Positions 24,257 to 33,664 of a DNA stretch of 64,000 bases are shown piece after piece (the first letter of the stretch is position 1; every line of letters starts with the position of its first letter). The stretch covers positions 62,001 through 126,000 of the forward strand of contig JAABRM010000018.1 in the NCBI GenBank assembly GCA_011390955.1, written 5' to 3'. The DNA is from Oscillatoriales cyanobacterium. Its GTDB lineage: Bacteria > Cyanobacteriota > Cyanobacteriia > Cyanobacteriales > Laspinemataceae. A model generated the notes under the pieces. That model had not been told where the DNA came from and ran no database searches. It worked only from the letters and a program-made list of their open reading frames with translations. Position numbers and translations under genes: made by a program.

Positions 24257-24800
24257 AACTGTTGACTTTTACCTGTATATTTTGTGTTTGCATGAGGTTT
24301 AATTTAACTACATTATCAATACATCATCGATCGATACACCACAAAGACACAAAGGACACAAAGGAATTAATATCAAATCCGGTTGTAATAGACTGACTAC
24401 TATAATCCCCTAAAACGCTTGTGGATTCCCGCCTTCGCGGGAATGACAGATGGCTTTATAGACGGGTTTTGACAACCGTATTTGGTATAAGTCGTCACGG
24501 GTTAAAACCGGGGGCGATCGCTTTTCTGATTTTTCCCCCTTGTGTAAAGTTTTGTAAAATTACCGCAGGCGAATTTCTGGTAAAAATACTTATCAAATCC
24601 GGGAAAAGTTCGCCCATATAGACTGAGAAAATCTTCCCCAAGACTGCGATCGCTTCCCGATCTTCCTCAATAACCGGCGATCCCCTTGAGGATAGAGAAG
24701 CCCCTGTAACCCTTAAACCGCAAGGATTTGAGCGTAGCATCTAGCCGCACGTTTAGTTGATTTTTTAGTCAATTTTTTAGCGATCGCCGCATAAATTGTA
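24257..24800. other. Gene-free region upstream of the tandem ncRNA units
   Basis: No convincing gene was found. A GATTCCCGCCTTCGCGGG hairpin (about 24423-24440) matches one near 22430. The short frames here have no coding character and no recognised product. Confidence 0.5.
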
Positions 24801-24818
24801 AACATTTGTATCAGATAC

Positions 24819-24846
24819 TTGCACTAGCAAAAAAAAGTGATAGATT
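24819..24846 (+). promoter_or_regulatory. Promoter of tandem ncRNA unit 1
   Basis: TTGCAC (24819-24824) and TAGATT (24841-24846) are separated by 16 bp. The arrangement is conserved in the second unit although the spacer sequence differs, and both are preceded by TGTATCA-N2-TACTTG. Confidence 0.6.
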
Positions 24847-24852
24847 AATCAC

Positions 24853-25098
24853 AGAAGCAAATAAAGCTTCCCTGGCAGATAAAACAGTTACGTTCACTTA
24901 ATAAATAAAGAGGTTCATTCTGTTTAATCAAACATCTGTCTCGCTCAACAACAATAGCACCCTTCCAGAGGGCTGATACTTCCAAAGCTGATGCGATCGG
25001 CAGCAAATTCATTCAACAGGATTGATTGAAAATCTGCGAATAAACGCTCATTATAATCGGAAGTCACTCAGTCGTTAAGGCTTGGGTGCTTTTGTTTT
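24853..25098 (+). ncRNA. Unassigned structured RNA, tandem copy 1
   Basis: About 246 nt, from the promoter to a T-rich end, are repeated almost exactly 350 bp downstream. No open frame spans the unit. It can form an AAACAG/CTGTTT stem in the 5' half. AGCACCC (about 24956) can pair with GGGTGCT just before TTTTGTTTTG, giving a closing, terminator-like stem. I cannot match it to 6S RNA, tmRNA or the Yfr family by eye. Ends are estimates. Confidence 0.55.
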
Positions 25099-25168
25099 GC
25101 CCGTTATTTTTCAGAAGAAAAGAAACCCACAAGAATTTTCCCAAAATATAAAGTTTTGTATCATTTAC

Positions 25169-25196
25169 TTGTCTTTCCAGAAAGTTGTGATACATT
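25169..25196 (+). promoter_or_regulatory. Promoter of tandem ncRNA unit 2
   Basis: TTGTCT (25169-25174) and TACATT (25191-25196) are 16 bp apart, the same layout as unit 1. The upstream TTGTATCA-N2-TACTTG block is also shared. Confidence 0.6.
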
Positions 25197-25202
25197 AATA
25201 AC

Positions 25203-25449
25203 AGAAGCAAATAAAGCTTCCCTGGCAGATAAAACAGTTACGTTCACTTAATAACGCAAGAGGTTCATTCTGTTTAATCAAACATCTGTCTCGCTCAACA
25301 ACAATAGCACCCTTCCAGAGGGCTGATACTTCCAAAGCTGATGCGATCGGCAGCAAATTCATTCAACATGATTGATTGAAAATCTGCGAATAAATGCTCA
25401 TTATAATCGGAAGTCACTCAGTCGTTAAGGCTTGGGTGCTTTTGTTTTG
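25203..25449 (+). ncRNA. Unassigned structured RNA, tandem copy 2
   Basis: Near-identical to copy 1, with only a handful of substitutions over about 245 nt, including the AGCACCC/GGGTGCT closing stem and the T-rich end. The spacer DNA between the two units is not conserved, so identity is confined to the transcribed unit and promoter elements, which argues for a retained function. Confidence 0.55.
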
Positions 25450-25484
25450 GCAAAAAAAATAGCCGGTTTGATTCACCATAAATA

Positions 25485-25620
25485 TAGGACTGACGCAACA
25501 ACTCTATATCTGGGGTATTGGTGCGTTACGCTTTGCGCTTTCACACCCTACTTAGGACTGACGCAACAACTCTATATCTGGGGTATTGGTGCGTTACGCT
25601 TTGCGCTTTCACACCCTACT
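25485..25620. repeat. Exact tandem duplication of a 68-bp unit
   Basis: Units 25485-25552 and 25553-25620 are identical and start TAGGACTGACGCAACAACTC. Each includes GGTGCGTTACGCTTTGCGC and ends in CACACCCTACT. An inverted relative lies near 57980-58045. Confidence 0.92.
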
Positions 25621-25705
25621 GTTGTATGAATTTTTGTAAATGGTCTAATTAAAGCGCAGGTATTTTAACCCGCGCTTTTGAGCATTACCCCTGCCATGAG
25701 ATATT

Positions 25706-27244
25706 TTAAGCTTGTAAGACCGGGATTAAATACTGAGTCAAGGTAAACGCATCAACACCGAGTTCAGTTCTTTCTTTGGCCGCTAAAATTCCCGCTTGTG
25801 CGTGCCACCAAGCAGCGGTTTGAATTCGATCGATGAGATTGTCCGGGTTGGCTTGAGCGATCAGTCCGCCCATTAATCCGGTGAGCACATCACCACTGCC
25901 CCCTCTGGCAAGGGCTGGGGTACTTTCGGGGTTGATGTAGACGCTGCCATTGGGGTGAGCGATCGCCACTCTAGCGCCTTTCAACACCACGATCGCGCCA
26001 CTCTGTTGGGCAGCGCTTTGGCAGACAGCAACTCGATTGGCTAAATCCATGCCTAAATCGGGAAATAGACGCCGGAACTCCCCAGGATGCGGGGTTAAAA
26101 TAGTGGGCGCCGATCGCTGGAGTAACATTTGCTGAGGATCGAGTTTGGCGAGAATATTTAACCCATCGGCATCAAGGAGCAAGGGCCGATCGCTGTCTAA
26201 TATCTGTTTGAGCAAAAGCATGGGCTGCATAGTTAATCCAGGCCCACAAGCGATCGCCTGATAAGTACGGAAATCAATATCTGGGGGCAAATGAGCGATC
26301 GCGCCACTTTCGGTTTCGGGACAATCAATCACCAAAGCTTCGGGCAAATGACGATTCAACAACAGCTTGAGGGATTCTGGCACCACCATCGAAACCATCC
26401 CCACCCCACTACCGCGAGCCCCCAGACCGGCCAAAATCGCTGCCCCCGTGTACTGCCGCGAACCACAAATTAACAACAAATGACCCAACTTATACTTATG
26501 AGCAGTTACGGGACGGGGTAACGGTAAACCTGATTTTGCTTGCTCTGGGGTAATCCGGTGAACTTTTGGGGAATTGCCCAACACTGCCTCAACATCTGCC
26601 AAAGGCAAATCAAAATCAATTAATTCCACTTGACCGACATAATCTAAGGCTTGGTCTTCGAGAAAACCGAGTTTCCATAAACCCAAACAAAAAGTGTGAG
26701 TAGCAGAAATAGCGGTGCCTAATACTGCCCCGGTATCTGTATGTAACCCCGATGGAATATCAATACTGAGGATCGGTTTGCCCCAACTATTTACAAGCGC
26801 GATCGCTGTGGCTACGGGGTCTTTAATTGCCCGTTCCAAACCAAACCCAAACAAGCCATCCACAAATAAAGCACAATTTTGGAGAAAGTCAATTTCTTGA
26901 TAAATTGGTATCCCCAAACTTGCCGCATAATTTGCATGATGCTGGGTCAAATCTTTCAGCTTGGTAAAGGGGCAATAAACGATAACTTCATAACCCCGAA
27001 AATGTAACTCCCGTGCCACCACCAAGGCATCTCCGCCATTATGTCCCGGCCCGACTAATACCCCAACGGATAAAGTATTGGGGGACTTAGGCAGGGGGTA
27101 AAGGGTTTGAATCCGACTAGCTACCAAAGTAGCCACTTTTTCCATTAATGCGGTCACGGGCATTCCCGCATCAAATACCCGATTTTCGATCGCCCGCATT
27201 TGTTCGGCGGTGACGATAAATTGCTCAATTTCTGGTCGATTCAT
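25706..27244 (-). CDS. nnr: Bifunctional NAD(P)H-hydrate repair enzyme (epimerase and dehydratase)
   Basis: The protein of about 512 residues from ATG 27244 starts MNRPEIEQFIVTAEQMRAIE. The N-terminal YjeF_N epimerase domain contains VGPGHNGGDALVVAREL, and the C-terminal ribokinase-like ADP/ATP-dependent dehydratase contains TPHPGEFRRLF and ARGGSGDVLTGLMGG. Together they repair damaged NADHX and NADPHX. The reading frame stays open a further 127 codons upstream, but that part is made of heptamer repeats (TINHQQSTINHQQ) and is not part of the protein. Conservation begins at MNRPE or shortly after. It is a single housekeeping gene on the minus strand. Confidence 0.93.
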   Translation of the reverse strand: MNRPEIEQFIVTAEQMRAIENRVFDAGMPVTALMEKVATLVASRIQTLYPLPKSPNTLSVGVLVGPGHNGGDALVVARELHFRGYEVIVYCPFTKLKDLTQHHANYAASLGIPIYQEIDFLQNCALFVDGLFGFGLERAIKDPVATAIALVNSWGKPILSIDIPSGLHTDTGAVLGTAISATHTFCLGLWKLGFLEDQALDYVGQVELIDFDLPLADVEAVLGNSPKVHRITPEQAKSGLPLPRPVTAHKYKLGHLLLICGSRQYTGAAILAGLGARGSGVGMVSMVVPESLKLLLNRHLPEALVIDCPETESGAIAHLPPDIDFRTYQAIACGPGLTMQPMLLLKQILDSDRPLLLDADGLNILAKLDPQQMLLQRSAPTILTPHPGEFRRLFPDLGMDLANRVAVCQSAAQQSGAIVVLKGARVAIAHPNGSVYINPESTPALARGGSGDVLTGLMGGLIAQANPDNLIDRIQTAAWWHAQAGILAAKERTELGVDAFTLTQYLIPVLQA

Positions 27245-27245
27245 A

Positions 27246-27485
27246 ATTTTTTGTTGATGGTTGATTGTTGTTTGTTGTTTGTTCTTTGTTGATGGTTGTT
27301 TGTTGATGGTTGATGGTTGATGGTTGGTTGTTGATTGTTGTTTGTTCATGGTTGATTGTTGATGGTTGATTGTTGATTGTTGATGGTTGATTGTTGAATT
27401 CGCACAAACAACAAACAACAAACAACAAACAACAACCAACAAAGAACAAACAACAAACAACAAAGAACAACCAACAAAGAACAAA
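27246..27485. repeat. Heptamer-repeat tract, STRR-like, with inverted halves
   Basis: Runs of TTGATGG, TTGATTG and TTGTTTG-type heptamers fill about 150 bp and are followed by their complement (CAAACAA, CAACAAA types). The whole can form a long imperfect hairpin. Short tandemly repeated heptamers of this kind are known in filamentous cyanobacteria. Confidence 0.9.
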
Positions 27486-28301
27486 TTAATCTTGAAAATG
27501 AATTCGGGCATCAAGGCCAAACTTTTGTAAATAACCGCTTTCTTGTTGGGCGGTGGTGCGATCGCGAAAAGGCCCGATCGCAATATGGGGGCCAAAAGGT
27601 TGTTCTCTGGTGAAAATTTCTGCACCGGAAATCCCAGAATCCACGGCGGTTTGAATCATTCTGGGTAAATCTTGGCGATTGCCCGGAACGATCAGAAAAT
27701 ACCCTCTGGCTAGTTGACTGCCCCCACCGGGAGGGGGTGCCGGAAGAGTGGAGAGTGAAGTCCCAATCGGGGGCATAGCCTGAGAATTATTCACCGGGGG
27801 AAGATTATAGCCAGAAGCCACGGGAGGATTGATCCAAGCAGGAGCCACATTGGTTGCCGGTTGGTCAATGGAAGCGATCGCCGATCTCACCCCGCCTAAT
27901 TCCAATTCTCTAGCCAATCGTTGAGCATTATTGCGATCGGCAAAAACCCCCACTTGAATCACCGTTCGTCCTTTGTACTGACTCAGAAACGCCTCTGGTT
28001 CATATAAACGGACTTGGGCAAGGGTCTGGGGATTTTCTCCCGGAATATAGACCAAATAGCGTTTACTATCCAAATTCCGCGAATTATCCCGAAAATCTGG
28101 GTTAGTAAAATTCGGATTAACTTGGAAATTCCGGTCTTGTGGCAAAACCACCGATGGGAAAGAAGACGGATCGGGGGGCACCCCTTGATTGCCAAAAGGC
28201 AACGGTGGTAAAGGTTCAGCGCCAGCAATTTGTCGCCCTCCGGTTAAGACTTGAAGGGCGATCGCGATCGCCATCAGCAGATAAATTTTTGTCATGTTCA
28301 T
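27486..28301 (-). CDS. Secreted SPOR-like domain protein
   Basis: This 271-residue protein has an N-terminal signal peptide (MTKIYLLMAIAIALQVLTGG) and a Pro-rich linker. Two SPOR-like modules follow: YLVYIPGENPQTLAQVRLYE with VIQVGVFADRNNAQRLAREL, and a second with IAIGPFRDRTTAQQESGYLQ. SPOR domains bind denuded peptidoglycan, so a periplasmic cell-wall role is likely. The protein probably starts at ATG 28301 or 28295. Heptamer repeats flank it on both sides. Confidence 0.75.
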   Translation of the reverse strand: MNMTKIYLLMAIAIALQVLTGGRQIAGAEPLPPLPFGNQGVPPDPSSFPSVVLPQDRNFQVNPNFTNPDFRDNSRNLDSKRYLVYIPGENPQTLAQVRLYEPEAFLSQYKGRTVIQVGVFADRNNAQRLARELELGGVRSAIASIDQPATNVAPAWINPPVASGYNLPPVNNSQAMPPIGTSLSTLPAPPPGGGSQLARGYFLIVPGNRQDLPRMIQTAVDSGISGAEIFTREQPFGPHIAIGPFRDRTTAQQESGYLQKFGLDARIHFQD

Positions 28302-28342
28302 ACCCAGTATTTCTCTATTTTTAGTTCTTAGTGGTTATTTAG

Positions 28343-28490
28343 TGTTGGTTGTTTGTTGTTTGTTGTTTGTTATTTGTTATTCGTTATTGGTTATTGGTTA
28401 GGATATCGATTCGGCAAACAACCAACCAACAACCACCAACCAACAACCAACAACCAACAACCACCAACCAACAACCAACAACCGTCACGA
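28343..28490. repeat. Heptamer-repeat tract, STRR-like
   Basis: TTGTTTG/TTATTGG-type heptamers are followed by CAACCAA/CAACCAC complements, giving a long inverted structure directly upstream of mnmA. The open frame that runs through it into mnmA is not used as coding sequence. Confidence 0.9.
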
Positions 28491-28526
28491 TTTGTTAAAG
28501 TAATTGAGAGGATTTTTTTTTATGAT

Positions 28527-29654
28527 ATGACAAGGATTGTCGTTGGCTTATCCGGTGGGGTTGACAGTTCAACTGCGGCTGCCACCCTGCACGATCGAGG
28601 ATATGAAGTTGTAGGTGTAACCCTTTGGCTGATGAAGGGCAAGGGTCAATGCTGCTCAGAGGGAATGGTTGATGCCGCTGCACTTTGCGAACAATTAGGC
28701 ATCCCATATCATGTTGTGGATAGCCGCGAACTGTTTGAGAAGAATATTATCAATTATTTGGTGTCTGGTTACAGTAGTGGCGTGACACCATTGCCTTGTT
28801 CTCAATGTAATAAAGCGGTGAAATTTGGCCCAATGTTGAAATATGCCCAGGAAGAATTGGGCATCGATCGCATTGCCACGGGTCATTATGCGCGGATCGA
28901 ATATAACGGGGAAACTGGCCGTTATCAGTTGTTGCGGGCAGTCGATCGCAATAAAGATCAATCCTATTTCTTATACGATCTGACCCAAGATTTGTTAGCT
29001 CATTGTGTATTTCCCCTCGGAAATATTCCCAAGACAGAAACGCGGAAAATTGCCGCTGAATTTGGCTTGAGTACGGCGGATAAACCAGAAAGTCAAGACC
29101 TTTGTTTGGTTGAATCCCACGGGTCAATGCAGAACTTTTTGGAAAAATATATTGAGCGCCAAAAAGGACAGATTGTGGATACCCAAGGCAATGTTTTGGG
29201 CGAACACGAGGGGATTCATCGATACACCATTGGACAAAGACGGGGAATTGGGTTGGCAGCGCCAGAACCGCTTTATGTGGTGGCCTTAGATCCGATAAAA
29301 AATCAAGTGATTGTGGGCGATCGCACCGTGGCAACTCAAGCGGAATGCACCGTTAAACAAATCAATTGGGTTTCTATGGAACCACCCAGCAGCCCGATCC
29401 GCGCTGAGGTACAAATTCGCTATCGGACGCCAGCAGTGCCGGTGACAGTGATTCCTTTAGCAGGAGGCGATCGCGTCAAATTAGTATTTGACGAACGACA
29501 GTTTGGGGTCACACCCGGACAAGCCGCAGTCTGGTACAATGGCGAAATTTTACTCGGTGGCGGCATTATTGAACCGGCAAACGCGATGTTGCATCCGCAA
29601 CGCTTCGCGAACGAGGGCAAAGATTTTTTGTCCGGAGACTCGCAAGCAAAGTAG
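28527..29654 (+). CDS. mnmA: MnmA, tRNA-specific 2-thiouridylase
   Basis: From ATG 28527 the protein has 375 residues, the usual size for MnmA. The PP-loop [10 protein letters not shown] is near the N-terminus. The catalytic cysteines are in PLPCSQCN and in [15 protein letters not shown] and QRRGIGLA are also conserved. MnmA adenylates and thiolates U34 of Glu, Gln and Lys tRNAs. The 58 upstream codons in frame are heptamer-repeat sequence and were excluded. GAGAGGA lies upstream of this ATG as a plausible ribosome binding site. Confidence 0.96.
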   Translation: MTRIVVGLSGGVDSSTAAATLHDRGYEVVGVTLWLMKGKGQCCSEGMVDAAALCEQLGIPYHVVDSRELFEKNIINYLVSGYSSGVTPLPCSQCNKAVKFGPMLKYAQEELGIDRIATGHYARIEYNGETGRYQLLRAVDRNKDQSYFLYDLTQDLLAHCVFPLGNIPKTETRKIAAEFGLSTADKPESQDLCLVESHGSMQNFLEKYIERQKGQIVDTQGNVLGEHEGIHRYTIGQRRGIGLAAPEPLYVVALDPIKNQVIVGDRTVATQAECTVKQINWVSMEPPSSPIRAEVQIRYRTPAVPVTVIPLAGGDRVKLVFDERQFGVTPGQAAVWYNGEILLGGGIIEPANAMLHPQRFANEGKDFLSGDSQAK

Positions 29655-29710
29655 GATAGAAAAGTCAGTAAAATTAATCGTTACTGTTAACATAATTCAG
29701 AGGATAAGCC

Positions 29711-30880
29711 TTGAGTCATCATTTACAAGACGCCATTGCCCCCCACGGCGGACACCTAATTAATCGCATTGCCAGTCCTGGTCAAAAGCAGGAATTTCTT
29801 GACCAAGCTGATTCTTTGCCCCGCATTCAACTCACAGAAAGATCCCTATCGGACTTGATTCTGATTGCCATTGGTGGCTTTAGCCCTCTAAATGGCTTTA
29901 TGGAACAGAAAGACTATGAACCAGTAGTCACCGATATGCGGATGGCCAGTGACTTGCCCTGGGCAATTCCCATCACCTTATCTGTCACCGAAGCAGAAGC
30001 AGACCGGGTGAAAGAAGGTTCTTGGGTACGCTTAGACGATCCCAGCGGTCGGTTTGTCGGGGTACTGGAACTGACCCAAAAATATCGTTACAACAAAGCT
30101 TTGGAAGCGAGTAACGTCTATCGCACCGAAGACATAAACCATCCTGGGGTCAAGGTGGTTTATGAACAAGGGCCAATTAACCTGGCTGGCCCCGTCTGGT
30201 TACTGCAACGGGATCCCCATCCCTTGTTTCCCAAGTATCAAATCGATCCCGCTGAGTCTCGGAAACTATTCCGGGAAAACGGCTGGAAAAGTATTGTGGC
30301 GTTCCAAACCCGCAACCCCATCCACCGGGCCCATGAATACATTACTAAATGTGCTTTAGAAAGCGTGGATGCGTTATTTTTACATCCTCTAGTCGGCGCT
30401 ACTAAAGAAGATGATATTCCCGCAGATGTGCGGATGCGCTGCTATGAAGTTTTGCTAGAGAAATATTATCCCAAAGATAAAGTAATGCTGGCAATTAATC
30501 CCGCCGCCATGCGTTATGCGGGACCGAGAGAGGCGATTTTCCATGCCCTGCTGCGGAAAAACTATGGTTGCACTCACTTTATTGTCGGTCGCGATCATGC
30601 GGGTGTGGGTGATTACTATGGCACATATGATGCTCAATATATTTTTGATGAGTTTGAACCCGGTGAATTGGGCATTTTACCGATGAAGTTTGAACACGCA
30701 TTCTACTGCAAGGTGACTCAGGGGATGGCTACGACTAAAACCAGTCCGAGCAATCCAGAACAGCGGATTCACCTATCAGGAACGAAGGTGCGGGAAATGT
30801 TGCGGGATGGTAAATTGCCTCCCCCAGAATTTTCTCGTCCAGAGGTGGCGGCAGAATTAGCCCGTTCTATGCACAAGTAG
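29711..30880 (+). CDS. sat: ATP sulfurylase (sulfate adenylyltransferase)
   Basis: The 389-residue protein contains the family motifs [12 protein letters not shown] and [12 protein letters not shown], plus [10 protein letters not shown]. It makes adenosine 5'-phosphosulfate from ATP and sulfate, the first step of sulfate assimilation. The start appears to be TTG at 29711: the protein begins [20 protein letters not shown] after the initiator, no ATG lies near, and GAGGA precedes it. Codon use matches the neighbours. An A/T heptamer repeat follows directly after the stop. Confidence 0.96.
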   Translation: MSHHLQDAIAPHGGHLINRIASPGQKQEFLDQADSLPRIQLTERSLSDLILIAIGGFSPLNGFMEQKDYEPVVTDMRMASDLPWAIPITLSVTEAEADRVKEGSWVRLDDPSGRFVGVLELTQKYRYNKALEASNVYRTEDINHPGVKVVYEQGPINLAGPVWLLQRDPHPLFPKYQIDPAESRKLFRENGWKSIVAFQTRNPIHRAHEYITKCALESVDALFLHPLVGATKEDDIPADVRMRCYEVLLEKYYPKDKVMLAINPAAMRYAGPREAIFHALLRKNYGCTHFIVGRDHAGVGDYYGTYDAQYIFDEFEPGELGILPMKFEHAFYCKVTQGMATTKTSPSNPEQRIHLSGTKVREMLRDGKLPPPEFSRPEVAAELARSMHK

Positions 30881-31037
30881 TAATTGATAATTGATAATTG
30901 ATAATTGATAATTGATAATTGATAATTGATAATTGATAATTATGTTTAATTGTCAACTAACAACTGTTAGTTATCTATTATTAATTATTAATTGACAATT
31001 GTCAATTATCAATTGTCAATTGTCAATTATCAATTGT
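30881..31037. repeat. TAATTGA heptamer tandem repeat with inverted half
   Basis: About eight copies of TAATTGA run from the sat stop codon and are followed by inverted CAATTGTCAATTATCAATTG sequence. The two halves could form a long A/T-rich hairpin. Confidence 0.9.
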
Positions 31038-31098
31038 TTTACCCTACACCCCACACCCCAACCAACCAACGCACCACCTAATGATTTAGACTAGCTAT

Positions 31099-33405
31099 AT
31101 GAGGTTAGAGGCAATGGAGAAGGGAATGGGACTCAATCGACGCGAGTTTATTCAACAAATTAGTGGTTTGCTTGCCGCATTCGGCATCAGTGAAACCGGT
31201 ATTTCATTAGCAGGCGATCGCTACTATCAAGCCTTAGCCCAACCGACCGCCAGGAAGTTAGCCTTACTGGTGGGGATTAATCAATATCCCGGCGATATCT
31301 CCCTATCCGGGGCGGTGACGGATGTCGCCTTACAAGAAGAATTACTTAAATATCGCTTTGGCTTTCAATCGTCAGATATCCTTACCCTGAAAAACGAACA
31401 AGCCACTCGCGCAAATATTGAATCAGCCTTTATGGAACATCTGATTAATCAAGCGAGTGCCGCTGATTTAGTCGTATTTCACTTTAGTGGTTATGGCCGC
31501 TGTTTGAAGTGGGAAAGTACCGAGGAAAGTCCCTTATTCAAAAATAGCTTAGTCCCCGTGGATGGCGGATTGTCCGACGCTTCTAATGCTTCTAAATTAG
31601 GGGTGAATGACTTACTCGAAGAAACCTTGTGGCAACTGTTGGCTATGCTACCAACTAAGCGAGCGATCGCAGTCCTGGATACCAGCTACACCTATCCGGG
31701 CAGCAATTTTCAAGGCAACCTGATGATTCGTTCTCGACCCAGCCCCCGCACCAGTCAACTCACCTCAGAAGCCCTAGCCTTTCAAGAAAAACTGAAAAAT
31801 CAAACTTCTCCAACCAGTAATCCGCAAAATATCCCGGCTTTAATCCTCAGTGCCACCAGTCCGAACCAAGTCGCCACGGAAGCGAAATGGCAAGGATTTA
31901 GCGCTGGACTATTCACATTAGCCTTAACTCAGCAATTGTGGTTAGCCACTCCCGCCACCAGTCTGCAATCCAGCTTCCAAAAAGTCTCCTGTACCGTCCA
32001 GGAGTTAGGGGGATTTCTTCAGCAACCGCAAATGCTCAAACCGGGCAATAGCAAAAGCGATTCCCGCATCTTACCGATTACCCCTGGAGAGAATAATGGA
32101 CTGATTCCCGTCTTGCCATCAGCAGATGGGATGATTAAGTCTGTGGAAGAAGGGGGCAAGACGGCACAGCTATGGTTAGGGGGATTACCGGCAAATATTT
32201 TAGAAACCTACTCGGCCAATTCTATTTTTTCTTTGGTGCCGCCGACGAATTCTCCAGAGTCAAGCCCTACCACATTACAAATTCGCGTCCGAGATGGGTT
32301 AACCGCTAAAGCCCAACTTTTAGACCAATCGACAACGGCTTTAGAGGCAGGGCAATTGTTGCAAGAAACGGTGCGGGTTTTGCCCCGTCATCTCAACTTG
32401 ACCGTGGCGTTAGATAGGGAGTTACAGCGGATCGAACGGGTAGATGCTACCAGTGCTTTTGCCTCCATGCCCAATATTTCCACGGTGCTTAAAGGAGAAC
32501 AACCGGCGGATTGTTTGTTTGGTCGCGTCCGCCAAGACCAATTAGCCCAAGATAAGTTTTCTGGGCTGGTTTCTGCTAATACCCCGATTCTGCCCCAGGG
32601 GAGTTATGGGTTATTTTCTGTGGGTCAAACTCTGCTGGTGAATACGGTGGGGGCAGGAGGCGAAGCGGTGAAATTGGCGGCACAACGATTAACTCCCTAC
32701 TTAGAAATGTTACAAGCAGCTAAGTTAATTGGTTTAAGCGCGAATCAAGGATCGTCGCGTTTGGGCGTCCGTGTCACCTTGGAAAAAGTGACCCCAGAAG
32801 AAAAATTACTGATGCAAGCCTCGACCAGACGGGCGCCTTGGCCATCACCTTCTGAGGGGTCGGCGGTTTCTGGAGAGAGTAGTATTTTATCTTTGCCTGT
32901 GGGCAGTCGGATTCGCTATCGGATTTTTAACTATAGCGATCGCCCCATCTATTCTTTCTTGTTTGGCATTCACAACAGTGGTAGCGCGATCGCCTTTTAT
33001 CCCTTCCAGAATCTTAATCAATCGGCCAAAAGTCAGCCTCAACTCGAACAAAACTTGATTGCCCCCGGAACCACCCTCACCCTGCCTGATGATGCCGTCG
33101 GTTCCGCTTGGTCAATTAATGGCACCGTGGGACTGGCAAAAACTCATTTAATTTGTAGCACTAGCCCGTTTCTGCAAACCTTTAATGCCTTAAAACCCGT
33201 AATGGGTTCTCGCGGCGACGGTCAGGGAATTATCACCCTGCAAAATCCGTTTAAAATCGCCCAAGCGGTCTTAGAAGACTTACATCATGCCAGTGCTTCC
33301 AACCCGCCAATCGGTTTTTCTAATTGGGCCGGAATTTCTGAGGAGTTTTGGGCATTCAATGTCAACCATTGGGCAACCCTCAGTTTTATCTATCGAGTGG
33401 TATAG
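31099..33405 (+). CDS. Tat-type exported pseudo-orthocaspase
   Basis: The 768-residue protein has a twin-arginine signal (NRREFIQQISGLLAAFG, residues 13-29) and a caspase/metacaspase p20-like fold starting LALLVGINQYPG. The catalytic dyad is replaced: the His motif HFSGHG reads HFSGYG (Tyr132), and the Cys motif D-x-C-H reads D-T-S-Y (Ser196). This Tyr/Ser replacement is known from bacterial pseudo-orthocaspases. The protein should not cleave peptides and may act as a binding scaffold. The C-terminal third (SRIRYRIFNYSDRPIYSFLF and on) resembles the DUF4384-type domain often joined to cyanobacterial caspases. Start 31099 or 31114 is possible. Confidence 0.85.
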   Translation: MRLEAMEKGMGLNRREFIQQISGLLAAFGISETGISLAGDRYYQALAQPTARKLALLVGINQYPGDISLSGAVTDVALQEELLKYRFGFQSSDILTLKNEQATRANIESAFMEHLINQASAADLVVFHFSGYGRCLKWESTEESPLFKNSLVPVDGGLSDASNASKLGVNDLLEETLWQLLAMLPTKRAIAVLDTSYTYPGSNFQGNLMIRSRPSPRTSQLTSEALAFQEKLKNQTSPTSNPQNIPALILSATSPNQVATEAKWQGFSAGLFTLALTQQLWLATPATSLQSSFQKVSCTVQELGGFLQQPQMLKPGNSKSDSRILPITPGENNGLIPVLPSADGMIKSVEEGGKTAQLWLGGLPANILETYSANSIFSLVPPTNSPESSPTTLQIRVRDGLTAKAQLLDQSTTALEAGQLLQETVRVLPRHLNLTVALDRELQRIERVDATSAFASMPNISTVLKGEQPADCLFGRVRQDQLAQDKFSGLVSANTPILPQGSYGLFSVGQTLLVNTVGAGGEAVKLAAQRLTPYLEMLQAAKLIGLSANQGSSRLGVRVTLEKVTPEEKLLMQASTRRAPWPSPSEGSAVSGESSILSLPVGSRIRYRIFNYSDRPIYSFLFGIHNSGSAIAFYPFQNLNQSAKSQPQLEQNLIAPGTTLTLPDDAVGSAWSINGTVGLAKTHLICSTSPFLQTFNALKPVMGSRGDGQGIITLQNPFKIAQAVLEDLHHASASNPPIGFSNWAGISEEFWAFNVNHWATLSFIYRVV

Positions 33406-33547
33406 CACGAGTGATATAGAATCGCCATCTCCGATAGCCTCCTAGAGCATCTCCGTGAATTATGCTCGATTATTGCATATCTTTATCAATTAAAAAAACA
33501 TCGAATCGCTAAATTCAGCATATCTGGGGATCCCCATGTAAGCCGAA

Positions 33548-33572
33548 TTTAGATTTTGTCACAAAATCTAAA
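33548..33572. promoter_or_regulatory. Perfect palindromic operator 1
   Basis: TTTAGATTTTG (33548-33558) and CAAAATCTAAA (33562-33572) are exact reverse complements with a 3-bp centre. It sits upstream of the DNA-binding protein gene at 33665. Confidence 0.8.
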
Positions 33573-33591
33573 GACTTTGTTAAAAAACCGC

Positions 33592-33616
33592 TTTAGATAT
33601 TGACACAAAATCAAAA
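33592..33616. promoter_or_regulatory. Imperfect operator 2, overlapping the -35 box
   Basis: TTTAGATATTG (33592-33602) and CAAAATCAAAA (33606-33616) repeat operator 1 with a few changes. Centre-to-centre distance is 44 bp, about four helical turns, which suits cooperative binding on one DNA face. Confidence 0.75.
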
Positions 33617-33627
33617 AGGGTTAAAAT
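33600..33627 (+). promoter_or_regulatory. Sigma-70-like promoter of the RHH-type gene
   Basis: TTGACA (33600-33605), 16 bp, TAAAAT (33622-33627). The -35 box lies inside operator 2, so occupancy would block RNA polymerase. Confidence 0.75.
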
Positions 33628-33664
33628 AGAAGCATCAGACCAAAGCTCTATACAGGAGGTCAAA

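Noticed and set aside
24819-25449. Tandem unit as a protein-coding duplication or tRNA cluster
   Set aside because: No open frame spans either copy and no cloverleaf fold was found.
27245-27625. N-terminal extension of the NAD(P)H-hydrate repair enzyme with TINHQQ repeats
   Set aside because: The extension is made from heptamer repeats; conserved protein begins at ATG 27244.
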